8,872 bases of DNA from assembly GCA_964595075.1 (NCBI GenBank), contig CAZQNT010000038.1, positions 1 to 8,872 on the forward strand, written 5' to 3'. Below are positions 1 to 5,840 of the stretch, piece after piece. This stretch comes from JAHJFW01 sp964595075. Its GTDB lineage: Bacteria; Patescibacteriota; Patescibacteriia; 2-12-FULL-60-25. Every line of letters starts with the position of its first letter. Position 1 is the stretch's first letter. The position numbers and the translations under genes are program-made. The notes under the pieces were generated by a model. That model did not search any database. It was not told the DNA's origin and worked only from the letters and a program-made list of their open reading frames with translations.

Positions 1-337
1 ATACGAGCATGAAGCCAAACCTGTCGAGCGACCTCGTCTGCTTCTTCGTGAGCTTAGGCGCAGGCGGAACCGTTGCCTTGATGTCGAGCTCGTCGTACAC
101 GCCCTGCCAGAACGCTTGCGCGTTGGCGGGGGTGTATTGCGCCGGCAACTTCGACGCCGCGTTGTCGCGGTGGCCGCCGTGTTGCTCCTCTGGCTGACGC
201 GGGGCTTCGATGGCCAACACGTCATCGGGACGCTCGAGAAGGATCCGGATGTGTCGCCGGTCGATCCGCTCGCACTTCATCTGCGCGAACAGCTCATGGA
301 CGATGGGGTCGATGTTGATTTGTTCTACGGTACGCAT
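1..337 (-). CDS. Hypothetical protein, N-terminal 112 residues (cut by window edge)
   Basis: An open frame on the minus strand starts with ATG at 337-335 and runs off the left edge with no stop, so the C terminus is missing. The product begins MRTVEQINIDPIVHELF and continues through a charged region (about residues 20-60, with ERIDRRHIRILLERPDD) to PAPKLTKKQTRSLDRFGFMLV at the edge. AGGAG lies 6 bases before the ATG, and a good promoter sits at 473-501. Third codon positions are strongly G/C, which supports real coding but makes this gene more GC-rich than its neighbours. I see no signal peptide or membrane segment. The tail (tKKQ..sLdrFGF) resembles a motif I have seen in small unknown proteins of candidate-phyla bacteria, but I cannot name a family. 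A function cannot be assigned. Confidence 0.75.
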   Translation of the reverse strand, partial: MRTVEQINIDPIVHELFAQMKCERIDRRHIRILLERPDDVLAIEAPRQPEEQHGGHRDNAASKLPAQYTPANAQAFWQGVYDELDIKATVPPAPKLTKKQTRSLDRFGFMLV

Positions 338-339
338 AA

Positions 340-346
340 CACTCCT
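340..346 (-). promoter_or_regulatory. Shine-Dalgarno AGGAG of the left-edge gene
   Basis: On the minus strand AGGAGTG precedes the ATG at 337 at the usual spacing. It is the only textbook Shine-Dalgarno sequence I found before any gene in this window, and it fixes the start of the partial gene. A short stable hairpin (GGCG-aag-CGCC, 359-369) lies just upstream in the leader. Confidence 0.7.
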
Positions 347-472
347 GTACACCTAAGTGGCGCTTCGCCAGAACCAGTCGCTAATAATGACCGATCCTTT
401 TGACTTCACCACAAGGCAATGGAGCTCCCGTGTTCCGCACAGGCACGGTTTTCCATCATTGGAAACATAAAT

Positions 473-501
473 AATCTAGCGTAAAATAGAAATATTGTCA
501 A
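473..501 (-). promoter_or_regulatory. Sigma-70-type promoter for the left-edge gene
   Basis: On the minus strand TTGACA (501-496, a perfect -35) is followed after 17 bases by TAGATT (478-473, 4 of 6 matches to TATAAT). The predicted start near 466 gives a leader of about 128 bases before the ATG at 337. The promoter lies 12 bases beyond the ileS stop codon, so the downstream gene has its own start rather than depending on ileS read-through. No clear terminator separates it from ileS. Confidence 0.6.
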
Positions 502-513
502 GAGTGCTTGGCT

Positions 514-3477
514 TCACACTCTACCTCTCGACTTCCGCAGTCCCACAGAAAACGTCCATTCCGGCGTTTTCACCTCTGCTTCGAACTCGTAGCCGGTTAC
601 GGGCGTTTCGGATATTTCAAGGTTATCGGCGCGGATTTCGCGTTTCAGGTCTTCTTCTACCGCCTTCAAAAACGACAACGCGGACGAATCGGTCGAAGCG
701 ACGTATGCCGCCACGCGATCGCCTGGTTTAAGACCGGCGTTTTTCCGCAAATTCATGTATTGCCTCATCAGTTCTCGAAGCGCGCCTTTTCGTTTCAATT
801 CAGGAGTCAACGCCGTATCCAGTACCACGGCCCAAGTCATGGGTTCTTCAATATCGCTTGCGCCTCCTTCGATATCGACGCGTTCCACGTTCAACTCGTC
901 GCGAATGAGCGCGATCAAATCCTGACGCTTTGCTAGCCGGTCCGCAAGAGCGGTCTCTTTGAGACGAATCTTGAGGGACGCGAGAGTCTGGCGTACAGGA
1001 AGTTTCGATGTAACGCGCGCTTCTAATCCGCTCGTCACGACTTCTCGCGCCCAAGCCATATCTTCCAACAATTGCGAATCGATCAACCGCTCGTCCGGTT
1101 TCGGCCAATTTTCCAAATGCACGGACATTTTTGCGCCGCCGATATCCTGATACAACCGCTCTGAATAAAACGGAGTGAACGGAGCCATAAGCGCAGACAG
1201 ATCGAGCAACGCCTCGCGAAGCGTTCGGAGCGCGTCCAATTTGTCGTACTCATCATCCCCTTTCATTCGCTCTCGCGACCGACGAAGCCACCACGTAGAC
1301 AAGTCTTCGATAAACGGACGGATAGAGCGCGCGGCTTCCACGATGTCATATCGTTCCATGGCTTCGCTCATTCCTTTCTCCACTGTCGCAAGACGCGCGA
1401 AGAGCCATCGATCGAGAAGATGCGCGGAACGCGGCTTTTTCAATTCAATACGTTCGTTTCCTGCGTAGAGCAGGTAAAACGCGCTTACGTTCCAAAGCGT
1501 ACCGAGCACGGAACGCTGCAACTGCTCGCAGTCCTTGTCGGAAAAATTCAGTTGCTCCGCGCGAACAACGGGAGACGAAAGAAGATACAGCCGCAGAGTG
1601 TCGGATCCTACGCGCGTCATAAGCTCCCACGGATCGGTGAAATTCTTCAGAGACTTCGACAATTTCTTCCCGTCCTCCGCCATTATCAGCCCGGTGGCTA
1701 TCACGTCTTTGAACGCGGGCTTGCCGAACAGCGCGGTTGCTAAAACATGCATGCTGTAAAACCAACCGCGCGTTTGATCTTGCGCTTCGGCTATGAAGTT
1801 GGCCGGAAAGTGCGCGTCAAACCATTTTTTGCGTTCGAACGGGTAGTGAACGGATGCGTATGGCATGCTTCCTGATTCGAACCAGCAGTCGAATACTTCC
1901 GAAGTGCGTTTCATGGTCCCTCCGCACGAGCACTGCAGTTCAACGCGATCGACGAAAGGTCGGTGCAGATCCAACGCCTCGTTTTTTTCCTTCTTTGAAA
2001 GCTTCTTCAATTCATCAATGGATCCGACGACGCTGCGTTCGTCGCAAGACGAACACTCCCACACCGGAAACGGCGCTCCCCAATAGCGAGTTCGCGAAAT
2101 ACACCAATCCGGAGCGGACTTGAGCCCGTTGCCGAAACGTCCTTCCTTAAAATGCTCCGGATGCCAGTTGATTTTTTTCGCCGTATCGAGCATTTTCGAT
2201 TTTATCTTCGTCACGTTCACGAACCACGCGGTCTGCGCTTTGTAGAGAAGTATAGTGTGACATCGCCAACAAACCGGAACGCTGTGCGTGATGACGCCCT
2301 CGTCGAACAATAATCCGCGAGAACGCAGATCTTCCATAATCGGCGCGTTGGATTCCTTTCGCGGAAGCCCGGCGAATTGCCCCATCTCCGGTTTCTGCCT
2401 CCCTTCATCATCAATAGTTATCAAAACCGGAAGGTCGTGGACTTTTGACGCCTGAAAGTCGTCCTCGCCGAAAGCAGGAGCCGTGTGCACCAGTCCCGTT
2501 CCTTCGTCGGCGCTGACATATTCCATTGCCACGACGCGATGCGCCGATTTGTCGAGCGGAATGAAGGAATAGAGCGGCTCATATTCGAGACCGACCAAAT
2601 CTTCGCCGCTCACTTCTTCCAATGTCTCAAACGGGACTTCGGCGTCCGACTCGAGCGGATAGTACTCATGCAAAACGTCGTTCATGCGAGTCTTGGCAAA
2701 AATCAAAACCTCGCCTGTTTTTATTATTTGAACTTTTAGATATTCCAATTCGGGATGCACTACGATTGCGGTGTTTGCAGGGAGCGTCCATGGCGTGGTT
2801 GTCCAAGCGAGAAAATACGTTTTCTCGGCTCCGACCACTTTGAACTTCACTGTTACGGACGGATCCTCATGATCCTCGTACGAATCCCCCATCGTTGTTT
2901 CGAAATTAGAGATCGGAGTGGAACAGCGTGGGCAATAAAGCGAAACGCGGCGGTCTTTGTATACGAGAGATTTTTTATAAAGCTCGGAAAATACCCACCA
3001 CACGGACTCGATGTAATCGTTGTCCATGGTTTTGTACGAATTCTCAAAATCCACCCAACGACCAAGGCGTTTGATATAGCGATCCCATTCTTTCTCGTAT
3101 GTGCCGACGGATGAACGGCACGCGTCATTAAATTTTTCGATCCCGAAATTCTCGATGTCACGCTTTGAATTCAAGTGAAGTTCTTTTTCAATGAGATTCT
3201 CGATCGGCAGTCCGTGGCAATCCCAACCCCAGCGCCGCAAAACGCGATATCCCTTCATGGTCCAATAACGCGGAACCGCGTCTTTGAGAGCGGACTGCAA
3301 AAGGTGGCCGTAGTGCGGCATTCCTGTTGCGAACGGAGGCCCGTCATAAAAAACAAACTCCTTTTTCTCGGATCGTTCCTCTATCGACCGCTCAAAAATC
3401 CGCTGCTTATCCCAAAAAGCGGCTATCTCTTCTTCCATCTGCGGAAAAGAAGGACGGGATGACGTTGGTTCTGGCAT
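514..3477 (-). CDS. ileS: Isoleucyl-tRNA synthetase, type II (eukaryotic-like) form
   Basis: This cytoplasmic class Ia enzyme charges tRNA-Ile with isoleucine using ATP. At 987 aa it is complete. The class I signature HYGH is at residues 55-58 within PPFATGMPHYGH, and the second signature KLSKS is at 605-609. The CP1 editing domain shows the threonine-rich WTTTPWTLP (225-233) and GTGLVHTAPAFGEDD (326-340), used to hydrolyse mischarged Val-tRNA. Cysteine pairs at 182/185, 403/406, 475/478 and 516/518 are possible zinc sites. DWCISRTRYWGAPFPVW (457-473) precedes the last catalytic strands. The anticodon-binding region begins near 680 (WWLRRSRERMKG at 729-740), and the C-terminal extension fits the type II tail. 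FATG.PHYGH and the length point to the type II branch. FPQMEEEI at 11-18 matches the usual N terminus and supports the start; no Shine-Dalgarno is visible. The stop is TGA. Confidence 0.97.
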   Translation of the reverse strand: MPEPTSSRPSFPQMEEEIAAFWDKQRIFERSIEERSEKKEFVFYDGPPFATGMPHYGHLLQSALKDAVPRYWTMKGYRVLRRWGWDCHGLPIENLIEKELHLNSKRDIENFGIEKFNDACRSSVGTYEKEWDRYIKRLGRWVDFENSYKTMDNDYIESVWWVFSELYKKSLVYKDRRVSLYCPRCSTPISNFETTMGDSYEDHEDPSVTVKFKVVGAEKTYFLAWTTTPWTLPANTAIVVHPELEYLKVQIIKTGEVLIFAKTRMNDVLHEYYPLESDAEVPFETLEEVSGEDLVGLEYEPLYSFIPLDKSAHRVVAMEYVSADEGTGLVHTAPAFGEDDFQASKVHDLPVLITIDDEGRQKPEMGQFAGLPRKESNAPIMEDLRSRGLLFDEGVITHSVPVCWRCHTILLYKAQTAWFVNVTKIKSKMLDTAKKINWHPEHFKEGRFGNGLKSAPDWCISRTRYWGAPFPVWECSSCDERSVVGSIDELKKLSKKEKNEALDLHRPFVDRVELQCSCGGTMKRTSEVFDCWFESGSMPYASVHYPFERKKWFDAHFPANFIAEAQDQTRGWFYSMHVLATALFGKPAFKDVIATGLIMAEDGKKLSKSLKNFTDPWELMTRVGSDTLRLYLLSSPVVRAEQLNFSDKDCEQLQRSVLGTLWNVSAFYLLYAGNERIELKKPRSAHLLDRWLFARLATVEKGMSEAMERYDIVEAARSIRPFIEDLSTWWLRRSRERMKGDDEYDKLDALRTLREALLDLSALMAPFTPFYSERLYQDIGGAKMSVHLENWPKPDERLIDSQLLEDMAWAREVVTSGLEARVTSKLPVRQTLASLKIRLKETALADRLAKRQDLIALIRDELNVERVDIEGGASDIEEPMTWAVVLDTALTPELKRKGALRELMRQYMNLRKNAGLKPGDRVAAYVASTDSSALSFLKAVEEDLKREIRADNLEISETPVTGYEFEAEVKTPEWTFSVGLRKSRGRV

Positions 3478-3480
3478 ATA

Positions 3481-3530
3481 TGATCGTTCAACGATAAACG
3501 ATAATCGCTAAACGATCAACGCCCCTATCG
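3481..3530. repeat. ATCGTT/AACGAT repeat cluster with an 8-bp inverted repeat upstream of ileS
   Basis: The spacer between the coiled-coil gene and ileS is almost wholly made of AACGAT or ATCGTT units: 3485-3488, 3489-3494, 3497-3502, 3511-3516 and 3526-3531. TGATCGTT (3481-3488) and AACGATCA (3511-3518) form a perfect 8-bp inverted repeat, with CGAT-a-ATCG inside the loop. In the ileS leader this could fold into a hairpin ending just before the start codon. It is much too short for a T-box, and I see no specifier loop. Confidence 0.6.
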
Positions 3531-3860
3531 TTATTTCGCAAACGGCTCCATTGCCAAAATATTATTGGCAGTCTTTCGCTTCAACGATCCTCCCTTTACC
3601 ATCTCTTCAATCAAAACGTACAATTTCTTATTTGCCTTGCCAGCTAATGCGATCAAATCCCCCCGTAGAGCTCCGAGCTTATTATCAAGGTAGTCTTTTG
3701 TGACCATTTGGGATTCTATCTTATCAAATCTGCGGTCGATCGACTCGAATCGGCGATCAATTGACTCGAATCGTTGATCTACGGACTCGAATTTACAATC
3801 AACCGCTTCCGCGAAAGCATGAATCGCTTCAAGAATCTCGAACTTGGCTGTGTCCTCCAT
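3531..3860 (-). CDS. Small coiled-coil protein with heptad repeats, function unknown
   Basis: A 109-aa protein, soluble with no signal peptide or membrane span. Residues 22-49 are four seven-residue units (CKFESVD, QRFESID, RRFESID, RRFDKIE) with an F in one position and V or I in another, a classic coiled-coil heptad. The repeat is also visible in DNA as 21-bp tandem units. The C-terminal half (about 56-100: YLDNKLGALRGDL ... KLYVLIEEMVKGG) is helical and basic. Short proteins of this type are common in candidate-phyla genomes, but I know of no function. It lies 53 bp upstream of ileS on the same strand and may be co-transcribed with it. The ATG at 3860 has only a weak GAAGTG ahead of it. 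Copy number of the heptad is probably variable between strains. Confidence 0.75.
   Translation of the reverse strand: MEDTAKFEILEAIHAFAEAVDCKFESVDQRFESIDRRFESIDRRFDKIESQMVTKDYLDNKLGALRGDLIALAGKANKKLYVLIEEMVKGGSLKRKTANNILAMEPFAK
3733..3795. repeat. 21-bp tandem repeats encoding the heptads
   Basis: The 9-mer GACTCGAAT recurs at 3742, 3763 and 3784, exactly 21 bp apart, with flanking gatc also conserved. Each unit encodes one FES(I/V)D(R/Q)R heptad, so unit gain or loss keeps the reading frame. Confidence 0.8.
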
Positions 3861-3894
3861 TTTTTTTCACTTCGTGAATTAATCGTATCCCACT

Positions 3895-3922
3895 AATATA
3901 GTGCTACCACGTTTATTCTCAT
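3895..3922 (-). promoter_or_regulatory. Candidate promoter for coiled-coil gene and ileS, with palindrome over the -10
   Basis: On the minus strand ATGAGA (3922-3917, 4 of 6 to TTGACA) is followed after 16 bp by TATATT (3900-3895, 5 of 6). The -10 sits inside an inverted repeat, CACTA-ata-TAGTG (3891-3903), which could be an operator. The leader would be about 28 nt and contains a small hairpin, TTCAC-gaa-GTGAA (3866-3878), directly before the ATG. Confidence 0.4.
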
Positions 3923-3958
3923 CCATGCAACCGGCAATAAATACGCGAAAAAAACGGC

Positions 3959-3967
3959 TTATCCACA
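3959..3967 (+). promoter_or_regulatory. Perfect DnaA-box 9-mer TTATCCACA
   Basis: TTATCCACA matches the high-affinity E. coli DnaA box exactly. It lies where the -35 of the rpiB promoter would be. It is a single copy with no AT-rich unwinding region or box cluster, so an origin is not indicated. It could be a regulatory DnaA site or chance. Confidence 0.3.
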
Positions 3968-3988
3968 CGGTCGAAAAAATGGTACACT
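3959..3988 (+). promoter_or_regulatory. Candidate leaderless promoter of rpiB
   Basis: TACACT (3983-3988, 4 of 6, preceded by TGG) ends six bases before the rpiB ATG at 3995, so the predicted transcription start is the A of the start codon. The -35 region is weak (TTATCC, 3959-3964, 18-bp spacing). No Shine-Dalgarno is present. Confidence 0.45.
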
Positions 3989-3994
3989 GTAAAA

Positions 3995-4432
3995 ATGAAA
4001 CAACATCGCATAATAATTGGAGCGGATCACGCGGGCTTTGCGCTTAAAGAAAAAATAAAACGTTCGCTCGTCGCCGAACAAGTTGATATCCACGATCTTA
4101 CGCCTGTCTTCGTTGAAGGAGACGATTATCCGAAAGTGGGATATGACGTTGCGCGCGCCGTATCAAAAAATCCGAAAGCGCGCGGCATCCTGGTTTGCGG
4201 AAGCGGAGTCGGCGTAACTATCGCCGCCAACCGCATCAAAGGCGCGCGAGCTTTTGACGCGCGCACGGTAGGAGAGACGGTACTTGCGCGCGAGCACAAC
4301 GACGTAAACATCATTGCGCTTTCAGGATGGAAAACAAAAAACACCGAAGCGCTAAAAATGATCGAGGCATTCTTGAAAACGCCGTCTTCGAAATCCGCGA
4401 GACATCGAAGAAGGGTAAAACAATTGATGTAG
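3995..4432 (+). CDS. rpiB: Ribose-5-phosphate isomerase B
   Basis: This cytoplasmic enzyme interconverts ribulose-5-phosphate and ribose-5-phosphate in the non-oxidative pentose phosphate pathway. The 145-aa length fits the RpiB/LacAB family. GADHAG (residues 9-14) supplies the Asp-His pair. CGSGVG (68-73) carries the catalytic cysteine C68, with Ser where E. coli RpiB has Thr. AANRIKGARA (77-86) and AREHNDVN (98-105) are family motifs, the latter with the conserved His101. The C-terminal arginines (R136, R138-R140) fit the phosphate-binding position. The start has a -10-like box six bases upstream and no Shine-Dalgarno, suggesting a leaderless message. The last codons and the TAG stop lie at the edge of a GC-rich repeat element (4428-4475), so the exact C terminus (KQLM) may be shaped by that element. 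It is followed 47 bp later by rpe, its pathway partner. Confidence 0.95.
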   Translation: MKQHRIIIGADHAGFALKEKIKRSLVAEQVDIHDLTPVFVEGDDYPKVGYDVARAVSKNPKARGILVCGSGVGVTIAANRIKGARAFDARTVGETVLAREHNDVNIIALSGWKTKNTEALKMIEAFLKTPSSKSARHRRRVKQLM

Positions 4433-4475
4433 TGGCGCGGTCTCCGCGCCCGGGCGGGACAAGCCCGCCCCTACA
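4428..4475. repeat. GC-rich palindromic (REP/MITE-like) element between rpiB and rpe
   Basis: The element has terminal inverted repeats TGTAG (4428-4432) and CTACA (4471-4475) and two strong back-to-back hairpins: GGCGCGG-tct-CCGCGCC (4434-4450) and GGGCGGG-acaag-CCCGCCC (4452-4470). Its left end supplies the rpiB TAG stop, and its right end lies 4 bases before the rpe ATG. It resembles dispersed GTAGGGGCGGG...CCCGCCCCTACA repeats that I recall from many environmental bacterial genomes. It could attenuate or stabilise the rpiB-rpe message; there is no U-tract, so it is not a classical terminator. Confidence 0.75.
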
Positions 4476-4479
4476 CAGC

Positions 4480-5121
4480 ATGAATCAAATAATCCCCGCC
4501 ATCCTTGCGCACGACGAAAAAACGTTCCGCGAACGCGTCGCTCTTATGGAGGCGGATTTTCCGGTATTGCAGATCGACGTTATGGACGGGGCGTTCGTTC
4601 CGAATCGGACGTGGTTTGACGTGAACGTTTTGCGGCGGCTGAAAACATCCGCGCGATTTGAACTTCATCTCATGGTCATGGATCCAGGACGATACGTCGA
4701 GGAGACTTCGGACATTGAATCTGTGGTTCGCTACATTTGGCATCTGGAAGCACCGATCGACCACGCTGCGCAGATCGCTCGCGTACACGCTTTGCGAAAA
4801 GAGGCAGGTCTCGCCATCTCGCCGGAGACGCCGATTGATAAACTCGCGCAGTATGCGAAGTCGCTGGATGAAATACTCGTGATGGGAGCGTCGCCGGGAT
4901 TTTCCGGACAAAAACTTCAGCCGCAATCAATAAAACGAGCCGCCGAAATTCATTCGCGCTGGTCGGATATACCGCTCGGATTCGACATAAACGTAAACGC
5001 TGAGACTATTCCTCTCTTACTCGCCGCCGGTATCAGCAGATTCTGCTCGGCAGGAGCAATCTTCAAAACGGACGATCCGGTGGCGGAGGGGAAGAAGCTG
5101 AAAAGCATCGTTCAAAAATAG
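4480..5121 (+). CDS. rpe: Ribulose-phosphate 3-epimerase family protein
   Basis: A 213-aa TIM-barrel enzyme expected to interconvert ribulose-5-P and xylulose-5-P, acting beside RpiB. IDVMDGAFVPN (32-42) is the family signature; HLM (63-65), HLEAP (88-92), VMGASPGFSGQ (134-144), GFDINVNAET (167-176) and the phosphate-binding end AGAIF (191-195) follow in order. Three of the four usual metal or catalytic positions are present (D33, H63, D169). The first histidine of the typical HVDVMDG is glutamine here (Q31), so metal binding may differ. The frame is open back to 4327, but homology begins at MNQIIPAILAHD and the upstream part is rpiB read in another frame, so ATG 4480 is the start. No Shine-Dalgarno is visible; the repeat element abuts the start. 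A diverged fragment of the 3' end of such a gene lies at 5747-5803. Sugar specificity within the Rpe/AlsE family is not certain. Confidence 0.9.
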   Translation: MNQIIPAILAHDEKTFRERVALMEADFPVLQIDVMDGAFVPNRTWFDVNVLRRLKTSARFELHLMVMDPGRYVEETSDIESVVRYIWHLEAPIDHAAQIARVHALRKEAGLAISPETPIDKLAQYAKSLDEILVMGASPGFSGQKLQPQSIKRAAEIHSRWSDIPLGFDINVNAETIPLLLAAGISRFCSAGAIFKTDDPVAEGKKLKSIVQK

Positions 5122-5161
5122 TAGAGCGTCCGACAATTTACATTTCGTAACCAGTACTTTG

Positions 5162-5190
5162 CTGATAGAACATTTTTCCTGTATTGTAAT
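5162..5190 (+). promoter_or_regulatory. Candidate leaderless promoter of the gene at 5197
   Basis: CTGATA (5162-5167, 4 of 6 to TTGACA), 17 bp, then TGTAAT (5185-5190, 5 of 6 to TATAAT). Six bases separate the -10 from the ATG at 5197, so transcription is predicted to begin at the start codon. Confidence 0.55.
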
Positions 5191-5196
5191 AACTGT

Positions 5197-5727
5197 ATGA
5201 GCGACTTTATTTCTATTTTGCAGTATTTCGGTATCACTCCAGACCGCGTCGTGCCGCTTGCTTTGGTCGTGAGCGTTATCCTTTTAGCTGGATATAAATT
5301 TCTTTCTCCAGTAAAAAAATCCATTTTAAGACTTACAAATGCATGTATAGAAATTCAAACAGTAATTGAAGGGAACGGGATAACATTGAGACACCATCTT
5401 GTTGAAGCACCCGGAAGCCCGTTGCGTCCAACTGAATACGGGAAAAAGTTAATCGTAGAAAGTGGCCTAGAAAAGATTTTAGATGAACAAGGCGTCGCCA
5501 TAAAAGATCAGCTCAAAAAGAAACTCGGTGACAATGAAACTGAATACGATGTACAGGAAAAAGCGCGCAGCCTTCTACTTGAACTCAAAGAAAGCGAAAT
5601 GATGAATCCTGTAAAAAAATACGCTTACGAAAACGGAATAAACGTTGACCTTATTTTCAAAGCAGGCGGACTTTGGTTACGGGATGATTTTCTTGGGAAT
5701 CCTAGAAAAGCAAATAAAGAAGTCTAA
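5197..5727 (+). CDS. Membrane-anchored protein of unknown function
   Basis: A 176-aa protein with one hydrophobic segment at about residues 18-38 (VVPLALVVSVILLAGYKF), probably an N-terminal membrane anchor, followed by a soluble cytoplasmic part. After a short linker come SPLRPTEYGKKLIVESGLEKIL (about 75-96), an acidic and basic helical stretch, YDVQEKARSLLLEL (about 117-130), and PVKKYAYENGINVDLIFKAGGLWLRDDFL (about 138-166). I recall this layout (TEyGK.L..SGL, YDVQE.A, YA...G...D.I....G..LRD..L) from unnamed proteins in diverse bacteria, but no function. Base composition is more AT-rich than rpe. The gene sits between the intact rpe 3' end and a decayed copy of that end, so it probably arrived by insertion or recombination there. 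The start is supported by a good promoter with -10 box six bases upstream. Confidence 0.85.
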   Translation: MSDFISILQYFGITPDRVVPLALVVSVILLAGYKFLSPVKKSILRLTNACIEIQTVIEGNGITLRHHLVEAPGSPLRPTEYGKKLIVESGLEKILDEQGVAIKDQLKKKLGDNETEYDVQEKARSLLLELKESEMMNPVKKYAYENGINVDLIFKAGGLWLRDDFLGNPRKANKEV

Positions 5728-5746
5728 ACAACGGTTACTTTGCGTC

Positions 5747-5803
5747 ATAAATAGATTCTGCACAGCTGACGCGATCTTCAAAGCAAGCGATCCGGTAGCG
5801 GAA
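5747..5803 (+). pseudogene. Decayed fragment of an rpe 3' end
   Basis: In one frame this stretch reads INRFCTADAIFKASDPVAE, closely matching residues 185-203 of the intact rpe (ISRFCSAGAIFKTDDPVAE). At DNA level 5753-5803 matches 5038-5088 at 39 of 51 positions with no gaps. No start or catalytic part of an epimerase precedes it, and the match ends abruptly on both sides. It is a remnant of a second rpe-type 3' end lying 715 bp downstream of the intact copy, with gene 5197 between them. Confidence 0.8.
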
Positions 5804-5811
5804 CCGCACTT

Positions 5812-5832
5812 AATGGATTATTTATATCCATT
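5812..5832. terminator. Possible hairpin between convergent genes
   Basis: AATGGAT (5812-5818) and ATCCATT (5826-5832) form a 7-bp stem with a 7-nt loop in the short gap between the plus-strand gene ending at 5727 and the minus-strand gene ending at 5841. The stem is AT-rich and lacks a U-tract, so terminator function is tentative. Confidence 0.3.
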
Positions 5833-5840
5833 CAATGTTA

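Noticed and set aside
508..936. A 142-aa plus-strand frame opposite ileS
   Set aside because: It is antisense to the ileS C-terminal region, with no motif and no start signal; a shadow frame.
3478..3530. T-box riboswitch before ileS
   Set aside because: The spacer is only 53 bp, with no specifier loop or antiterminator bulge sequence; too short for a T-box.
3955..3994. Replication origin
   Set aside because: Only one DnaA box, no cluster, no dnaA or dnaN gene and no AT-rich unwinding element.
4327..4479. N-terminal extension of rpe from ATG 4327
   Set aside because: This part overlaps rpiB in another frame and crosses the GC-rich repeat; epimerase homology begins only at 4480.
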